Source of the DNA: Elephas maximus indicus
Lineage: Eukaryota > Chordata > Mammalia > Proboscidea > Elephantidae
Length of the DNA: 64,000 bases
Reading direction: 5' to 3'
Assembly (NCBI RefSeq): GCF_024166365.1
Contig: NC_064839.1
Coordinates: forward strand, 16,292,878-16,356,877
Shown here: piece by piece, positions 34,101 through 44,320 of the stretch
Numbering within the stretch: the first letter of the stretch is position 1
Layout of the letters: every line of letters begins with the position of its first letter
Made by a program: the position numbers and the translations under genes
Notes under the pieces: model-generated
Seen by the model: only the letters and a program-made list of their open reading frames with translations
Told to the model about the DNA's origin: nothing
Databases searched by the model: none

Positions 34101-34939
34101 CAAGATCAGTCTCTCCTTTACTGCATTATCCTGCCTCTCTAAAGGGAAATGCTTTAGGAGATTTTCTCAGGATGGCCACTTTGCAAATCTTATCAATTAT
34201 GGGTATAAGAAAACCTTTGAACGCTTAAACTTTGTGTGGTTTCAAGCACAGTCCTTGTTATCGTTTGAAATAAGAATTGCTGGCAGTTTTGATTACAGAA
34301 AGGAATGTTTTAAATGATGTAATCAGGTCTGAGTTCAATTTTAATCTTTTGGGAACTTGTGCAAATTACTGTGGTGTTGAAAAGATGTGACTTTTCTACT
34401 AAAATATTCTTTTCTGCTGTCTTGAGACTCTTAGGCAGCATTAAAACTTATACATGACCTAAATCTTAAAAGTCTTAACTGCATCTGACTTCTGAGGTCT
34501 TTCACATATGTATTTATTTCCATGTAGGATGAATAGTGGATTCTTAAATGATGAATATTTAGCAGCGAAAGTTCTTTTTAAGGAAATACAGAAAAGAAAT
34601 GTCCTTAAATGGACTGAATATATTTTTAGCCCTTCAGGCAGATAAATATGGAGGGAAAAGCATTTGAAAAACATTAAGACAAGCATCGAAAAGAATGCTG
34701 TTTTATAAAAAATAAGTAAGAGAGGTATATTCAGGTGCTTGTGTGAACATGTATACATTTTAGATTTTTTCTTATAGAAGTATTCAGGCATATATAGCAG
34801 TAGAGCAAATGTATGATGAACTGCCATGTCACATACCTAGCTTCCAGCAGTATTTTGCCAGGGGATATTATGGTCACTGTTATAAAGCTGACCCCTTAAA
34901 TAGGTATTACCACTTCCTCTGCATTTTTTTCTTTGTTGT
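34101..34939. other. Intronic sequence, nothing recognised
   Basis: No conserved exon or repeat was identified. A 122-codon minus-strand frame at 34459-34827 is lysine-, phenylalanine- and serine-rich, with no domain or splice context. Confidence 0.4.
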
Positions 34940-35160
34940 TGTTGTTGAGAATATGGACACCAAAACATACACCAATTCAACCGTTTCTCCTTGTACAATT
35001 CAGTGATTTTGATTGCGTTCTTTGAGTTGTGCATCCATCCTCACCCTCCTTTTCTGAGTTGTTCCTCCTCCATTAACATGAACTCACTGTCCCCTAAGGT
35101 TCCTGTCTGATCTTTCGAGTTGCTTGCGTCATGTTGATCCCCTATAAGTAGCTCTTAAAG
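34940..35160 (-). repeat. L1 LINE 3' fragment
   Basis: ACACCAAAACATACACCAAT and TTGTACAATTCAGTGATTTT are antisense L1 3'UTR words from an older L1. Confidence 0.6.
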
Positions 35161-35519
35161 TAGCATAATGCTCTGCATACTGTTTCTTGATGAAATCTCA
35201 TTTGAAATTTATAGAATTTGAATAGTTAAGTCATAATATTTCCTTGAATTCAGCTCTCTTTAGTTTTGGTGACAGCAAAGATCAGCATAGGAACACCAAA
35301 TCTGTTAAGACTAAGTAAAAACCAGTTTTTACCTTTTTAAGGAGCTTGTTTGTTCTCTCTGCCTAAAGAAGACCCCAGACGCAACTACAGGAGTTACATG
35401 GTCCTGTTAGAAGCGTACATGATACAAATGGGACTTTCTTCGAGTTGTCCAACCAGCCCCTTGGTTCTAGAAATACAGTTATTTATCATATGGTGTGGGG
35501 TGAAGTGTTCCCTTTCAGG

Positions 35520-35801
35520 ATTCTTCTGTATGTGTGTAAATTTATATGTAACAAAACATTTGCCAATTCAGCATTTTTTTCCATGTACAATTCAGTGACG
35601 TTAATTAGATTTAACAGATTGTTCAACTATCACCATCCCATTTACAAAATTTTCCATCACCTTTGACCAGAAGTTCAGTGTCCCCTAAGCAATGAGTCTC
35701 TGTTTCCCCACTCCCTCTTACCCCTGGTACCCATTGCCGTCAAGTCGATTCTGACTCAGCTTACTGATGGTGAAAAAAAAAGTCACTAATAAACTTTGGT
35801 C
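35520..35801 (-). repeat. L1 LINE 3' fragment holding a tiny SINE fragment
   Basis: GTAACAAAACATTTGCCAAT, TGTACAATTCAGTGACG and CTAATAAACTTTGGTCTTC are antisense L1 words. A SINE tail piece of about 30 bp (CCATTGCCGTCAAGTCGATT and CTGACTCA) sits at about 35729-35758. The L1 is also interrupted at 35814 by an LTR-like element and resumes at 36758. Confidence 0.65.
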
Positions 35802-35813
35802 TTCATACGCTTG

Positions 35814-36757
35814 GCTGTGGTGAAATGAGTTCCTTGATGTGGCCTTTTGCCATGGCTATTTTGAAAAACAGCTTGAAAGATTTTTCTGCTACACCCTGAG
35901 GAGTTACTTTTGCCCTAACTTCCTACCCTAGAGGGTTTGTGGCATTTCCTGGTAAGCTGTAAACTACTTGGTTTGATGCTTTTTGTCTGACCCTGAGCTG
36001 CAGCCCACCCTGTGGTTAATACATACCTTACAGGGATTGGTTAATATACTTATGCAGATGAAGTGACTATGGACTATGCAAATGAGGTGACTGTAGCCTA
36101 CTATGCAAATGAAGTATCTGTGGCTTACCAGGAAGGGATTGCTCAGTTTGTGGCCCCTAATGGGAGGGGCCATGCCTTGAAATTGACAAGAAGTTGTGTA
36201 TATGTGCAGCCAACCCCACAGAGGTTTTTCAGACAGAAAGAGGCAGGAAGAGAAGCAGAAGGAAGAAAGAAGAGAGAAGAAGCCGAGAGAATGAGGAGGC
36301 AAGGAACCTCCAAAAACAGCTGGAACATGGGTCAGCGGCCATACACTGAAGACAGTGAGAGGCACAGAAGGGGCCCCCTGTGGCAGAGCTGGTGATGACA
36401 GGCAGCAGGACCAAGAGGAGCCTGTCTTGAGGGGGCCTGCACGGCCAAGAGTTGCTGACAGAGCTGTACTGCACTGAAGAAGAGAGATTTTGCCTACATG
36501 CCTCCTGATCCTGATCCTGAGTTGTACTCCGTTACTTCCTTAAGAAAGCACTTAACTGTAAGTGCAGCTGGTGAGTTCTGTGAGACATTACAGTGGATTG
36601 CCAAACCCAAACGGGGCAAGGAAGACTGCTGAGGAGATGGAGAGTGGCCAGTGTCAGATGGAGTGGGACATCAGCTTGGAGAGTGTGGAAATGTGGGATA
36701 TATCTGACCTCAGCCTCATAGACATTGGCTTTGTGCTGATTCTTCTATTCCAAGTTA
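35814..36757 (+). mobile_element. LTR-like element, copy 3, inserted in L1
   Basis: A 944-bp element beginning GCTGTGGTGAAATGAGTTCC and closely following copy 1 (628): CACCCTGAGGAGTTAC, CTATGCAAATGAAGTATCTG and CAGCCAACCCCACAGAG occur in the same order. The flanks TTCATACGCTTG (35802-35813) and TTCATACACTTG (36758-36769) match at 11 of 12 positions and restore a continuous L1 when the element is removed. No coding domain was recognised. Confidence 0.7.
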
Positions 36758-36769
36758 TTCATACACTTG

Positions 36770-37260
36770 TGTATTCTAGATATTTTATGTAAGTGAGATC
36801 ATACAACATTTGTCCTTTTGTGACTGATTTATTCTGCTTAGAATAATGTTCTCAAGGTTTGTGCATGGCATAGCATGTATTAGACCTTCAGTCCTTTTTA
36901 TGGCTGAGTGATATTCCATTGCCTGTATGTACCACATTTTGTTTATGCATTCATCATGATGGGCATTTAGGCTGTTTCCACTGTTGGTTGTTGTAAATAG
37001 TGCGGCAGTGAACATTGGTGTACAAGCATGTTTGAATCCCTGCTTTCAGTTTTTGTAGGTACCCAGGAGTAGAATTGGTGGTTCATATGGTAGTTCTGTG
37101 TTTTAACATTGTGAAGACCCACAAAATTGTTTTCCACAGCAGCTGTACCATTTGCATTCCCGGCAGCAGTGGACCAGGGTTCTAATTTCTCTATGTCCTC
37201 ACTAACACTTGTTATCTTTTATGTTTTTCTGATAGCTATCCTAATCAAAAAAAAAATTTT
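36770..37260 (-). pseudogene. L1 ORF2 C-terminal fragment and 3' region
   Basis: The minus-strand frame 36785-37015 carries ECINKMWYIQAMEYHSAIKR and LENIILSRINQSQKDK, the conserved extreme C-terminus of mammalian L1 ORF2. It continues the L1 interrupted by the LTR-like element. Upstream ORF2 is decayed. Confidence 0.8.
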
Positions 37261-37463
37261 TTTTTTTATCCTAATGGGTGTGAAGTGATCGTATATCACT
37301 TTTGAGATAAACCCTAAGGTCAGAAAAACTGCAAAAAAAAAAAAAAAATACCCTAACACCTTACTATTTTCACTAATCATATTTATTGTATAAAAAGTTA
37401 TTGGACATATATCACTAAACTAGTATCACATAAATATGGAATTTTCTGGGCAAACATTTACAG

Positions 37464-37570
37464 GTAGTCCCCGACTCACATAACTGTTGTAAGTCGATTC
37501 TGCCGTTAAGTCGGATGTGTACTAGCAGAGAAGTAGAAGAGCAGTCATAATCTGCCAAATTCTCATTCTC
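37464..37570. repeat. Possible Tigger-like DNA transposon fragment
   Basis: GGTAGTCCCCGACTCACATA and GTAAGTCGATTCTGCCG with GTTAAGTCGGATGTG resemble the ends of a mariner/Tigger-type MER element. The match is short and the family is a guess. Confidence 0.4.
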
Positions 37571-37867
37571 CCACTGCTTAGACTGGGCATAGATGGACTG
37601 CATGCATCCTAGTAAGTTGGAGCAGAGGGGAATCCTAACCTCTTGGAAAGTCTCTTGCTGAAGAAGTGTCCTTGCTGGAACTCAGGGACTGGTATTAGCC
37701 TGTATTTTCATTGCTGCCAGAAAGGGAAGAAAGAGTTCTCCAGATATATCTCTTCTATTTTGTTTGTGATGGTGTTGGTATTGTGATTCTGAGACTGTTG
37801 TGTATATTGTGAATAAAGGAAATGAGTATCGTGTCATTGGAAGGTGGAATTTCACTGTGGGAGGAGA

Positions 37868-38570
37868 TACATATGTGCCATTAGGTCGATTCCCACTCAT
37901 AGCGACCCCATGCACAAAAGAACGAAGCACTGCTGGGTCCTGCACCATCCTCACAGTTGTTGCTATGTTTGAGCCCATTGTTGCTGCCACTGTGTCAGTC
38001 CATCTCATTGGTGGTCTTCCTGTTTTTTGCTGACCCTCTACGAAGTATGATGTCTTTCTCCAGGGGCTGATCCTTCCTGATAACATGTCCAAAGTAAGGG
38101 AGATGAAGGAGCATTCTGGCTGTACTTCTAAGACAGATTTGTTTGTTCTTCTGACAGTCCACGGTATATTCAGTATTTTTCACCAACACTGTAATTCAAA
38201 TGCATCAATTCTTTGGTTTTCCTGATTCATTATCTGGCTTTCACATGCGTATGTGGTGATTGAAAATACCATGGCTTGGGTCAGGCACCTTAGTCCTCAA
38301 GGCGACATCTTTGCTTTTTTAGCACTTTAAAGAGGTCTTTTGCAGCATATTTGCCCAGTGCAATATGTCTTTTGGTTTCTTGGCTGCTGCTTCCATGAGC
38401 ATTGATTGTGGATCCAAGTAAAATGAAATCCTTGACAACTTCGATCTTTTCTCCATTTATCATGATGTTGCTCATTGGTCCAGTTGTGAGGATTTTTTGT
38501 TTTCTTTATGTTAAAGTATAATTCATACTGAAGGCTGTAGTCTTTGATTTTCATCAGTAAGTACGTCAAG
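37868..38570 (-). pseudogene. RTE LINE, RT C-terminal and 3' part
   Basis: CATTAGGTCGATTCCCACTC begins the antisense tail, followed by CCATCCTCACAGTTGTTGC and TGATAACATGTCCAAAG. The minus-strand frame 38290-38475 carries MSNIMINGEKIEVVKDFILL and GSTINAHGSSSQETKRHI, the region downstream of the RT catalytic box. Its 5' side joins RTE 5'UTR-like sequence near 38571-38591, so the endonuclease and most of the RT are missing. Confidence 0.85.
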
Positions 38571-38790
38571 TCCTCTTCATTGTTATCCATAAGGTTTTCA
38601 CTGGGCAGTTTTTTCAGAAGTAGATCACCAGGTCCTTCTTCCTAGTCAGTCTTAGTCTGGGAGCTCTGCTGAAATCTGTCGACCATGGATAACCCTGCTG
38701 ATATTTGGAATACTGGTGGCATAGATTCCAGCATCACAGCAATGTGCAAACCACCACAGTATGACAGACTGATAGGCGAGTGATGGATAT
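38571..38790 (-). mobile_element. RTE 5'UTR-like segment fused to the RT C-terminal part
   Basis: Read on the minus strand this gives GACCTGGTGATCTACTTCTG, then CCCAGTGAAAACCTTATGG, and then runs into the RT region. The GTGAAAACCTTATGAG word also precedes the endonuclease frame at 24286, which identifies it as the RTE 5' region. The copy has thus lost the middle of the element. Confidence 0.65.
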
Positions 38791-39384
38791 ATAGCATAGA
38801 TAAGGTTAAGTAAAAACCACATAGTCCTGAATTAGAATTCGAAGCATTAGCACGAACCTATGATGTGTTTTATTTTTTAAAGAAAGATACTTCTTAACTC
38901 TGTCCAAAATCTCTGTAGCTGTGGGCACCCCTCTGATCCAGTTTGGGATTGCTAAATACCATTTACCACTTAAAGAAACCAGAATGCCTTAGAGAAATGA
39001 CTGATTCCAGGTCTGGGGCAGAGGGGTTGAATGATCGTGAAATATCTTGTCATGCCAGAAAACACGGAGACTAGTAGAGAATCATGGGACCTGTCAAGAG
39101 GATTTTGGAGTAACTGTCTAAAGATGGAGCGAGTGGAACATGTACAAGAATAGTAACTACACTGGAATGAAATTCATCAAATTTATTTAAATCAGTGTGC
39201 TCATAATGATACTTCAGAAACAAACTTGCTCATTCATTGGTCACTTTTGGGAGACACTAGGAACTAACGTATGAAAATTTTTATGAATAAAAATATTAGA
39301 AAAATTTGTTTTTAAAAAAGTGGCAGGGGAAAATAAAGCATTTTTCATCTTGGATTTTTCTCAGGGTAACTAAATAATTGATTT
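38791..39384. other. Intronic sequence, nothing recognised
   Basis: No exon-like signal or repeat family was identified. Confidence 0.4.
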
Positions 39385-39600
39385 GATCGTTAATTTTATG
39401 TGCCAGCTTGGCTAGGCTGTGGTACTTAGTTGTTTGGTCAAGCACTAAACAATTTGCTGTTATGAAATAGTTGCATATGATTAAATCAGTTCATCTTAAA
39501 TAAAGCCGATTACCTTTCATGAAGTGGTGGGCCTCTCAGTTAATCAGTTGAAGGCCTTAAGAGTAAAAAGGGGGTTTTCCTAGGGTTTCCCCTAGGAGTT
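39385..39600 (+). repeat. Old LTR or MER-type fragment
   Basis: GTTAATTTTATGTGCCAGCT, TTGTTTGGTCAAGCACTAAA and AGTTGAAGGCCTTAAGAG resemble a widespread mammalian LTR or MER-type repeat. I cannot assign a name. Confidence 0.4.
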
Positions 39601-39828
39601 TCCCTTTTAAGTTTATTGAACAGTTGTCTTACGGCTTAACATATGGTCTGTCCTAAGTAATGTTTTGTGTGTACTTGAGAAGAATTTATATTCTGCTCTT
39701 GTTGGATGCTCTGTCCTGTAGGTTTGCTGTGAGTCAGAATTGACTCGACGGCAGTGGGTTTGTTTTGGTTTGTTTTTGTTGAATGGAGTGTTCTATAAGA
39801 TGTCTGTTAGGGGTGGTTGGTCATTAAT
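39601..39828 (-). repeat. L1 LINE fragment with an internal SINE tail
   Basis: TGTGTACTTGAGAAGAATTT and GGAGTGTTCTATAAGATGTC are antisense L1 ORF2 words. A 5'-truncated SINE tail (GTGAGTCAGAATTGACTCGA, CGGCAGTGGG) interrupts it at about 39717-39776. Confidence 0.65.
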
Positions 39829-39890
39829 TGTCGTTGGATGCCTTTGAGTCAATTCCAACTCATAGTGACCCTATGTGACAGAGTAGAACT
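39829..39890 (-). mobile_element. SINE or RTE tail fragment at the RTE junction
   Basis: GTCGTTGGATGCCTTTGAGT and CAATTCCAACTCATAGTGAC, then ACAGAGTAGAACT, read on the minus strand as a SINE-type tail. It abuts the inverted RTE segment. Confidence 0.6.
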
Positions 39891-40833
39891 TCTTGGGAAT
39901 AGGCATAAATATGGATCTCTTCCAGTCAGTTGGCCAGGAAGCTGTCTTCCATATCTTTGGCATAGAAGAGTGAGCACCTCCAGCGCTGTATCTGTTTGTT
40001 GAAACATCTCAACTGGTATTCCATCAATTCCTGGAGCCTTGTTTTTCGCCAATGCCTTCAGAGCAGCTTGGACTTCTTCCCTCAGTACCATCGGTTCCTG
40101 ATCATATGCCACCTCTTGAAATGGTTGCACATTGACTAATTCTTTTTTGTATAATGACTTTGTGTATTCCTTCCATCTCCTTTTGATGTTTCCTGCATCG
40201 TTTAGTATTTTCCCCATAGAATCCTTCATTATTCCAACTCGAGGCTTGAATTTTTTCTTCAGTTCTTTCAGCTTGAGAAATGCCGAGCATGTTTTTCCCT
40301 TTTGGTTTTCCATCTCCAGCTCTTCGCACATTTCATTATAATTCTTTGTCTTCTCGAGCTGCCCTTTGAAATGTTCTGTTCAACACTTTGACTTCATCAA
40401 TTCTTCTTTTGCTTTAGCTGCTCGATGTTTGAGAGCAAGTTTCAGAGTCTCTTCTGACATCCATCTTGGTCTTTTCTTCCTTTCCTTTTTTTTCAGTGAC
40501 CTCTTGCTTCATGTATGATGTCCTTGCACAACTCGTCTGGTCTTCAGTCACTAGTATTCCATGTGTCAAATCTATTCTTCAGATGGTCTCTGAATTCAGG
40601 TGGGATATACTCAAGGTCATATTTTGGCTCTCGTGGACTTGCTCTGATTTTCTTCAGTTTCAGCTTGAACTTGCATACGAGCAATTGATGATGGTCTGTT
40701 CCACAGTCGGCCCCTGCCTGGCCTTGTTCTGACTGCTGATATTGAGCTCTTCCATCGTCTCTTTCCACAGATGTAGCCAGTTTGATTTCTGTGTGTTCCA
40801 TCTGGCGAGGTCCATGTGTATAGTCACCGTTTT
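39891..40833 (-). pseudogene. RTE LINE, inverted 5' segment (endonuclease C-terminus and linker)
   Basis: The minus-strand frames 40544-41032 and 39849-40331 encode the end of the endonuclease domain (GADCGTDHHQLL, the SDH-type motif with T for S), then the linker before the RT (IKRRWKEYTKSLYKKE; ALAKNKAPGIDGIPVEMFQ). The ANKAPG.DGIP motif is a hallmark of the start of RTE/BovB-type reverse transcriptases. The segment breaks near 40833, where the same element continues in the opposite direction. Confidence 0.85.
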
Positions 40834-42080
40834 GCTGAAGATCATTCAAAAACAGCTGCAGCAGTACATCTACAGGGAACTGCCAGAAATTCAGTCCAGT
40901 TTCAGAAGAGGACGTGGAACCAGGGATATCATTGCTGGTGTCAGATGGATCCTGGCTGAAAGCAGAGAATACCAGAAGGATGTTTACCTGTGTTTTATTG
41001 ACTACACAAAGGCATTCGACTGTGTGGATCATAACAAATTATGGATAACATTGGGAAGAATGGGAACTCCAGAACACTTAATTGTGCTCATAAGGAACCT
41101 TTACATAGATCAAGAGGCAGTTGTTCGGACAGAGCAAGGGGGTACTGATTGGTTTAAAGTCAGGAAAGGTGTGCGTCAGGGTTGTGTTCTTTCACCATAC
41201 CTATTCAATCTGTATGCTGAGCAAATAATTTGAGAAGTTGGACTATATGAAGAACAACGGGGCATCAGGATTAGAGGAAGACTCATTAACAATCTGTGTT
41301 ATGCAAATGACATAACTTTGCTTGCTGAAAGTGAAAAGGACTTGAAGCACTTACTAATGAAGATCAAAGACTACAGCTTTCCGTATGGATTACACCTCAA
41401 CATAAAGAAAACAAAAATCCTCACAACTGGACCAATGAGCAACATCATGATAAATGGAGAAAAGATCTAAGTTGTCAAGAATTTCATTTTACTTGGATCC
41501 ACAATCAAGAGCCATGGAAGCAGCAGTCAAGAAATCAAAAGACACATTGCATTGGGTAAATCTGCTGCAAAGGACCTCTTTAAAGTGTTGAAGAACAAAG
41601 ATGTCGCCTTAAAGACTAAGGTGCGCCTGACCCAAGCCAGGGTATTTTCAGTCGCATCATATGCATGTGAAAGCTGGACAATGAATAAGGAAGACCAAAG
41701 AAGAATTGACACCTTTCAATTGTGGCATTGGCGAAGAATATTGAATATACCATGGACTGCCACAAGAATGAACAAATCTGTCTTAGAAGAAGTACAACCA
41801 GAATGCTCCTTAGAAGCAAGGATGGCGAGACTGCGTGTTACATACTTTGGACATGTTGTCAGGAGGAATTAGTCTCTGGAAAAGGACATCATGCTTGGCA
41901 GAGTTCAGGGTCAGCAGAAAAGAGGAAGACCCTCAGTGAGCTGGATTGACACAGTGGGTGCAACAATGAGCTCAAGCATAACAACGATTGTGAGGATGGT
42001 ACAGGACCGCGCCATGTTTCGTTCTGTTATGCATAGGGTTGCTATGAGTCGGAACCTACTCGACGGCACCTAACGACAAC
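40834..42080 (+). pseudogene. RTE LINE reverse transcriptase to 3' end, disabled
   Basis: From about 40836 the plus-strand frame reads through the RT domain. It shows KIIQKQLQQYI, FRRGRGTRDII, the A-box FIDYTKAFDCVDH, and GVRQGCVLSPYLFNLY. The catalytic box YADD reads YAND (41300-41311). The frame is otherwise open to about 42060 except for three in-frame stops: TGA at 41231, TAA at 41468 and TAG at 41870. The C-terminal part has LHLNIKKTKIL, FGHVVRRN and VQGQQKRGRPS. The 3' end is GGGTTGCTATGAGTCGGAAC, CTACTCGACGGCACC and a TAACGACAAC tail. It is a dead copy by both the stops and the missing aspartate. Confidence 0.9.
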
Positions 42081-43288
42081 ATTTCTTCCTTCAATTCTAC
42101 TAGTGTTTGCTTCATATGTTTAGGTGCTCCAATGCTGGACGTATGTATATTTATGATTGTTAACTCTTCTTGATGAATTGACTCTTTTATCACTATAGAA
42201 CGTGCATTTTTATCTCTGCTAACAGAGTTTGTCTTAGAGTCTACTTTATCTGATAGTAAGATTGCCACCACAGCACTCTTTTGGTTATCATTTCTGTAGA
42301 ATATTTTTTCCTTGGTTTCATTTTCCAACTGCTGTGTCCTTGGGTCTAAGATGTGTCTTTTCAGCATATACTTGGATCAAGTTTTTAATATGTATTCATT
42401 TGGCCAGTGTCTACCTTTTGATTGGAATTTAGTTTATTTACATTCACTGTAATTACTGATAAGAAGTGACTTCTGCCATTTTGTTGTTTTTTGTTTGTCT
42501 TAAGTCTGTCTTTGTCCTTTAGTACTGCTAGCATTTGTGTTTTGTTGGTTTATTGTAGTGAGCCGTTTTGGTGCCCTTAAACCTTTTGTCTAGTGTATGC
42601 TTTTTAGGTATTTTCTTATTGGTTACTATGGATATTACATTTAACAGCCTGTATTTATAACATCCTAGGGTAAGTTGGTGCAAGCTTAACTTCAGTGACA
42701 TTGGAGAAATTCCTCCCCCCTCCTCATTCGGTTGTTATCACCGATTATGCCTTTATATTTCATTTGCCTGAAACTTAATTTTATCCCAGGCTTTTTATAC
42801 ATTTGTTATTCAAAAGTATGAAAGACAAAACAATTAGAATTATCAGGCATGAATACCTTATTATTAGCCCTTATATTTATGCAATTCCCTTTATTAGGGG
42901 GCCTTTCTTTTTGTGTATGGCTTTGAATTATTTTCTAGTGTCTTTTCCTTTTCACCTGCAGAACTGCCATTAGTATTTTTTATAGTGCCAGCCTGGTGGA
43001 TATGAAATTTCTCAGCTTATGTTTGTTTGACAGTGTTGTAATTTAATATCCATTCTTGAAAGACAGCTTCTCTGGGTATAGTAGTCTTGGTTGAAAGGTG
43101 TTTTTTTTTTTTTCTTCTTCTTTCTTTCTTTCAGCACTTTTAATATATCATTCCGTTTCCTTCTGGCATCCAGTGTTTCTGAAGAGAAGTGAACATTTAA
43201 TTATATTGGAGATCCTTTGTATGTGACTGTTTGCTTCTCTCTCACTGCTTTCAGGATTCTCTCTTTATCCTTACTTTTTTTTTTTTTA
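42081..43288 (-). repeat. L1 LINE, antisense, left part
   Basis: CTTCATATGTTTAGGTGCTC, TTGATGAATTGACTCTTTTA and AGATTGCCACCACAGCACTC are words of an antisense L1. TTTTGATTGGAATTTAGTTT and CAGCTTCTCTGGGTATAGTA follow further on. Interrupted by SINE fragments. Confidence 0.65.
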
Positions 43289-43295
43289 AACTATG

Positions 43296-43360
43296 GGGTC
43301 GCTATAGGGTCGCTATGAGTCGGAATCGACTCGATGGCACTGGGTTTGGTTTTGGTTTAT
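43296..43360 (+). mobile_element. 5'-truncated AfroSINE tail with TSD
   Basis: Only about 65 bp of SINE tail is present: two 11-bp units GGGTCGCTATA and GGGTCGCTATG, then AGTCGGAATCGACTCGATGG and a GGTTTTGG-type end. AACTATG flanks it at 43289-43295 and 43361-43367, and removing it restores the L1 sequence. Confidence 0.85.
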
Positions 43361-44320
43361 AACTATGATGTGCCTTGCTATAGATCTCTTTGGGTTTATC
43401 CTGGTTGGCGTTCTTTGGGCTTTTTGGATCTGTAGATTCGTGTCCTTTGTCAGTTTGGGGAAATTTTCTGTCATTATTTCTTCAGATATTCTTTCTCTCC
43501 CTCATCTCCTTCTGGATTTCGCATGATGTGTATATTAGGTCTGTTGATGTCCCATAATTGCATTAAATTGTGCTAAGTCTCCTTGAGCCCCTGTTCTTGT
43601 TGCTCTTCATCCTCTGTAATTTTGACTGTTTTATCCTCTAATTCATTTATTTTTCTGCCTGATTAAATCTGTTGTTAAAGCCTTCTTTGTGTTTCTCCTT
43701 TTAGTTGTTGTCTCTTACAGTTGCAGTATTTCTCTTTGGTTTCTTTTTATCTTTTTCGTTAGGTCCTCGTTTTGTTCTTGCATTGTTTCCTTTGGTTTTC
43801 TTAGATCTTTGTCTCTGCTTTCTTTTAACACTTTACTTACGTTTAATGTTATATTTTACCATTGTTTTCATGTTATATTCTACCATTCTTTTCATTATTT
43901 GGTCTCTCATAGATGCACTTTCCTCCCTTCATTACCTTCATCTGGATGAACCATTGTTTCTCTTTTCTTTGTGTGTCTTGTGATTTTTCTTGGGACTTTG
44001 GAATTTTCTAGGGTTAACTTTCTAAGTTTTCCCCAGTATTTGATGTTTTTGTCCACATTGCTTTCTGCAAGAAACTCTTAGGCAGGCAGAGCCTTCAGTT
44101 TCCTCTTCCTGTCTGTGATAGCTCCTTCCTTCTCTCTGGTTTAATTAGGATTTTGAAGTTTCAGATCTCAGTTTTCAACTTTCACCGTCTCCCACATACA
44201 CCAGAGAACATGCTGTGGTCATACTGTCCACCAGAGGGACACAGTCCACTCTTTCTGGTTATTACTCTCTTCCCTTCTCTGTTTTTACAACCACATTTTC
44301 AGACTGTCCTGTTGGTTTCA
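43361..44320 (-). repeat. L1 LINE, antisense, middle part
   Basis: ATGATGTGCCTTGCTATAGA, GGGAAATTTTCTGTCATTAT and TCTTTTAACACTTTACTTAC continue the antisense L1. Hydrophobic plus-strand frames here (43689-43983) arise from its T-rich complement. Confidence 0.6.

Noticed and set aside
36063..36395. 110-codon frame in the LTR-like element at 35.8 kb
   Set aside because: A related frame exists in copy 1 (849-1142), but it is Arg/Glu-rich low-complexity sequence in an A/G-rich repeat and shows no retroviral domain.
43689..43983. Overlapping hydrophobic plus-strand frames of about 90 codons
   Set aside because: They arise from the T-rich complement of an L1.
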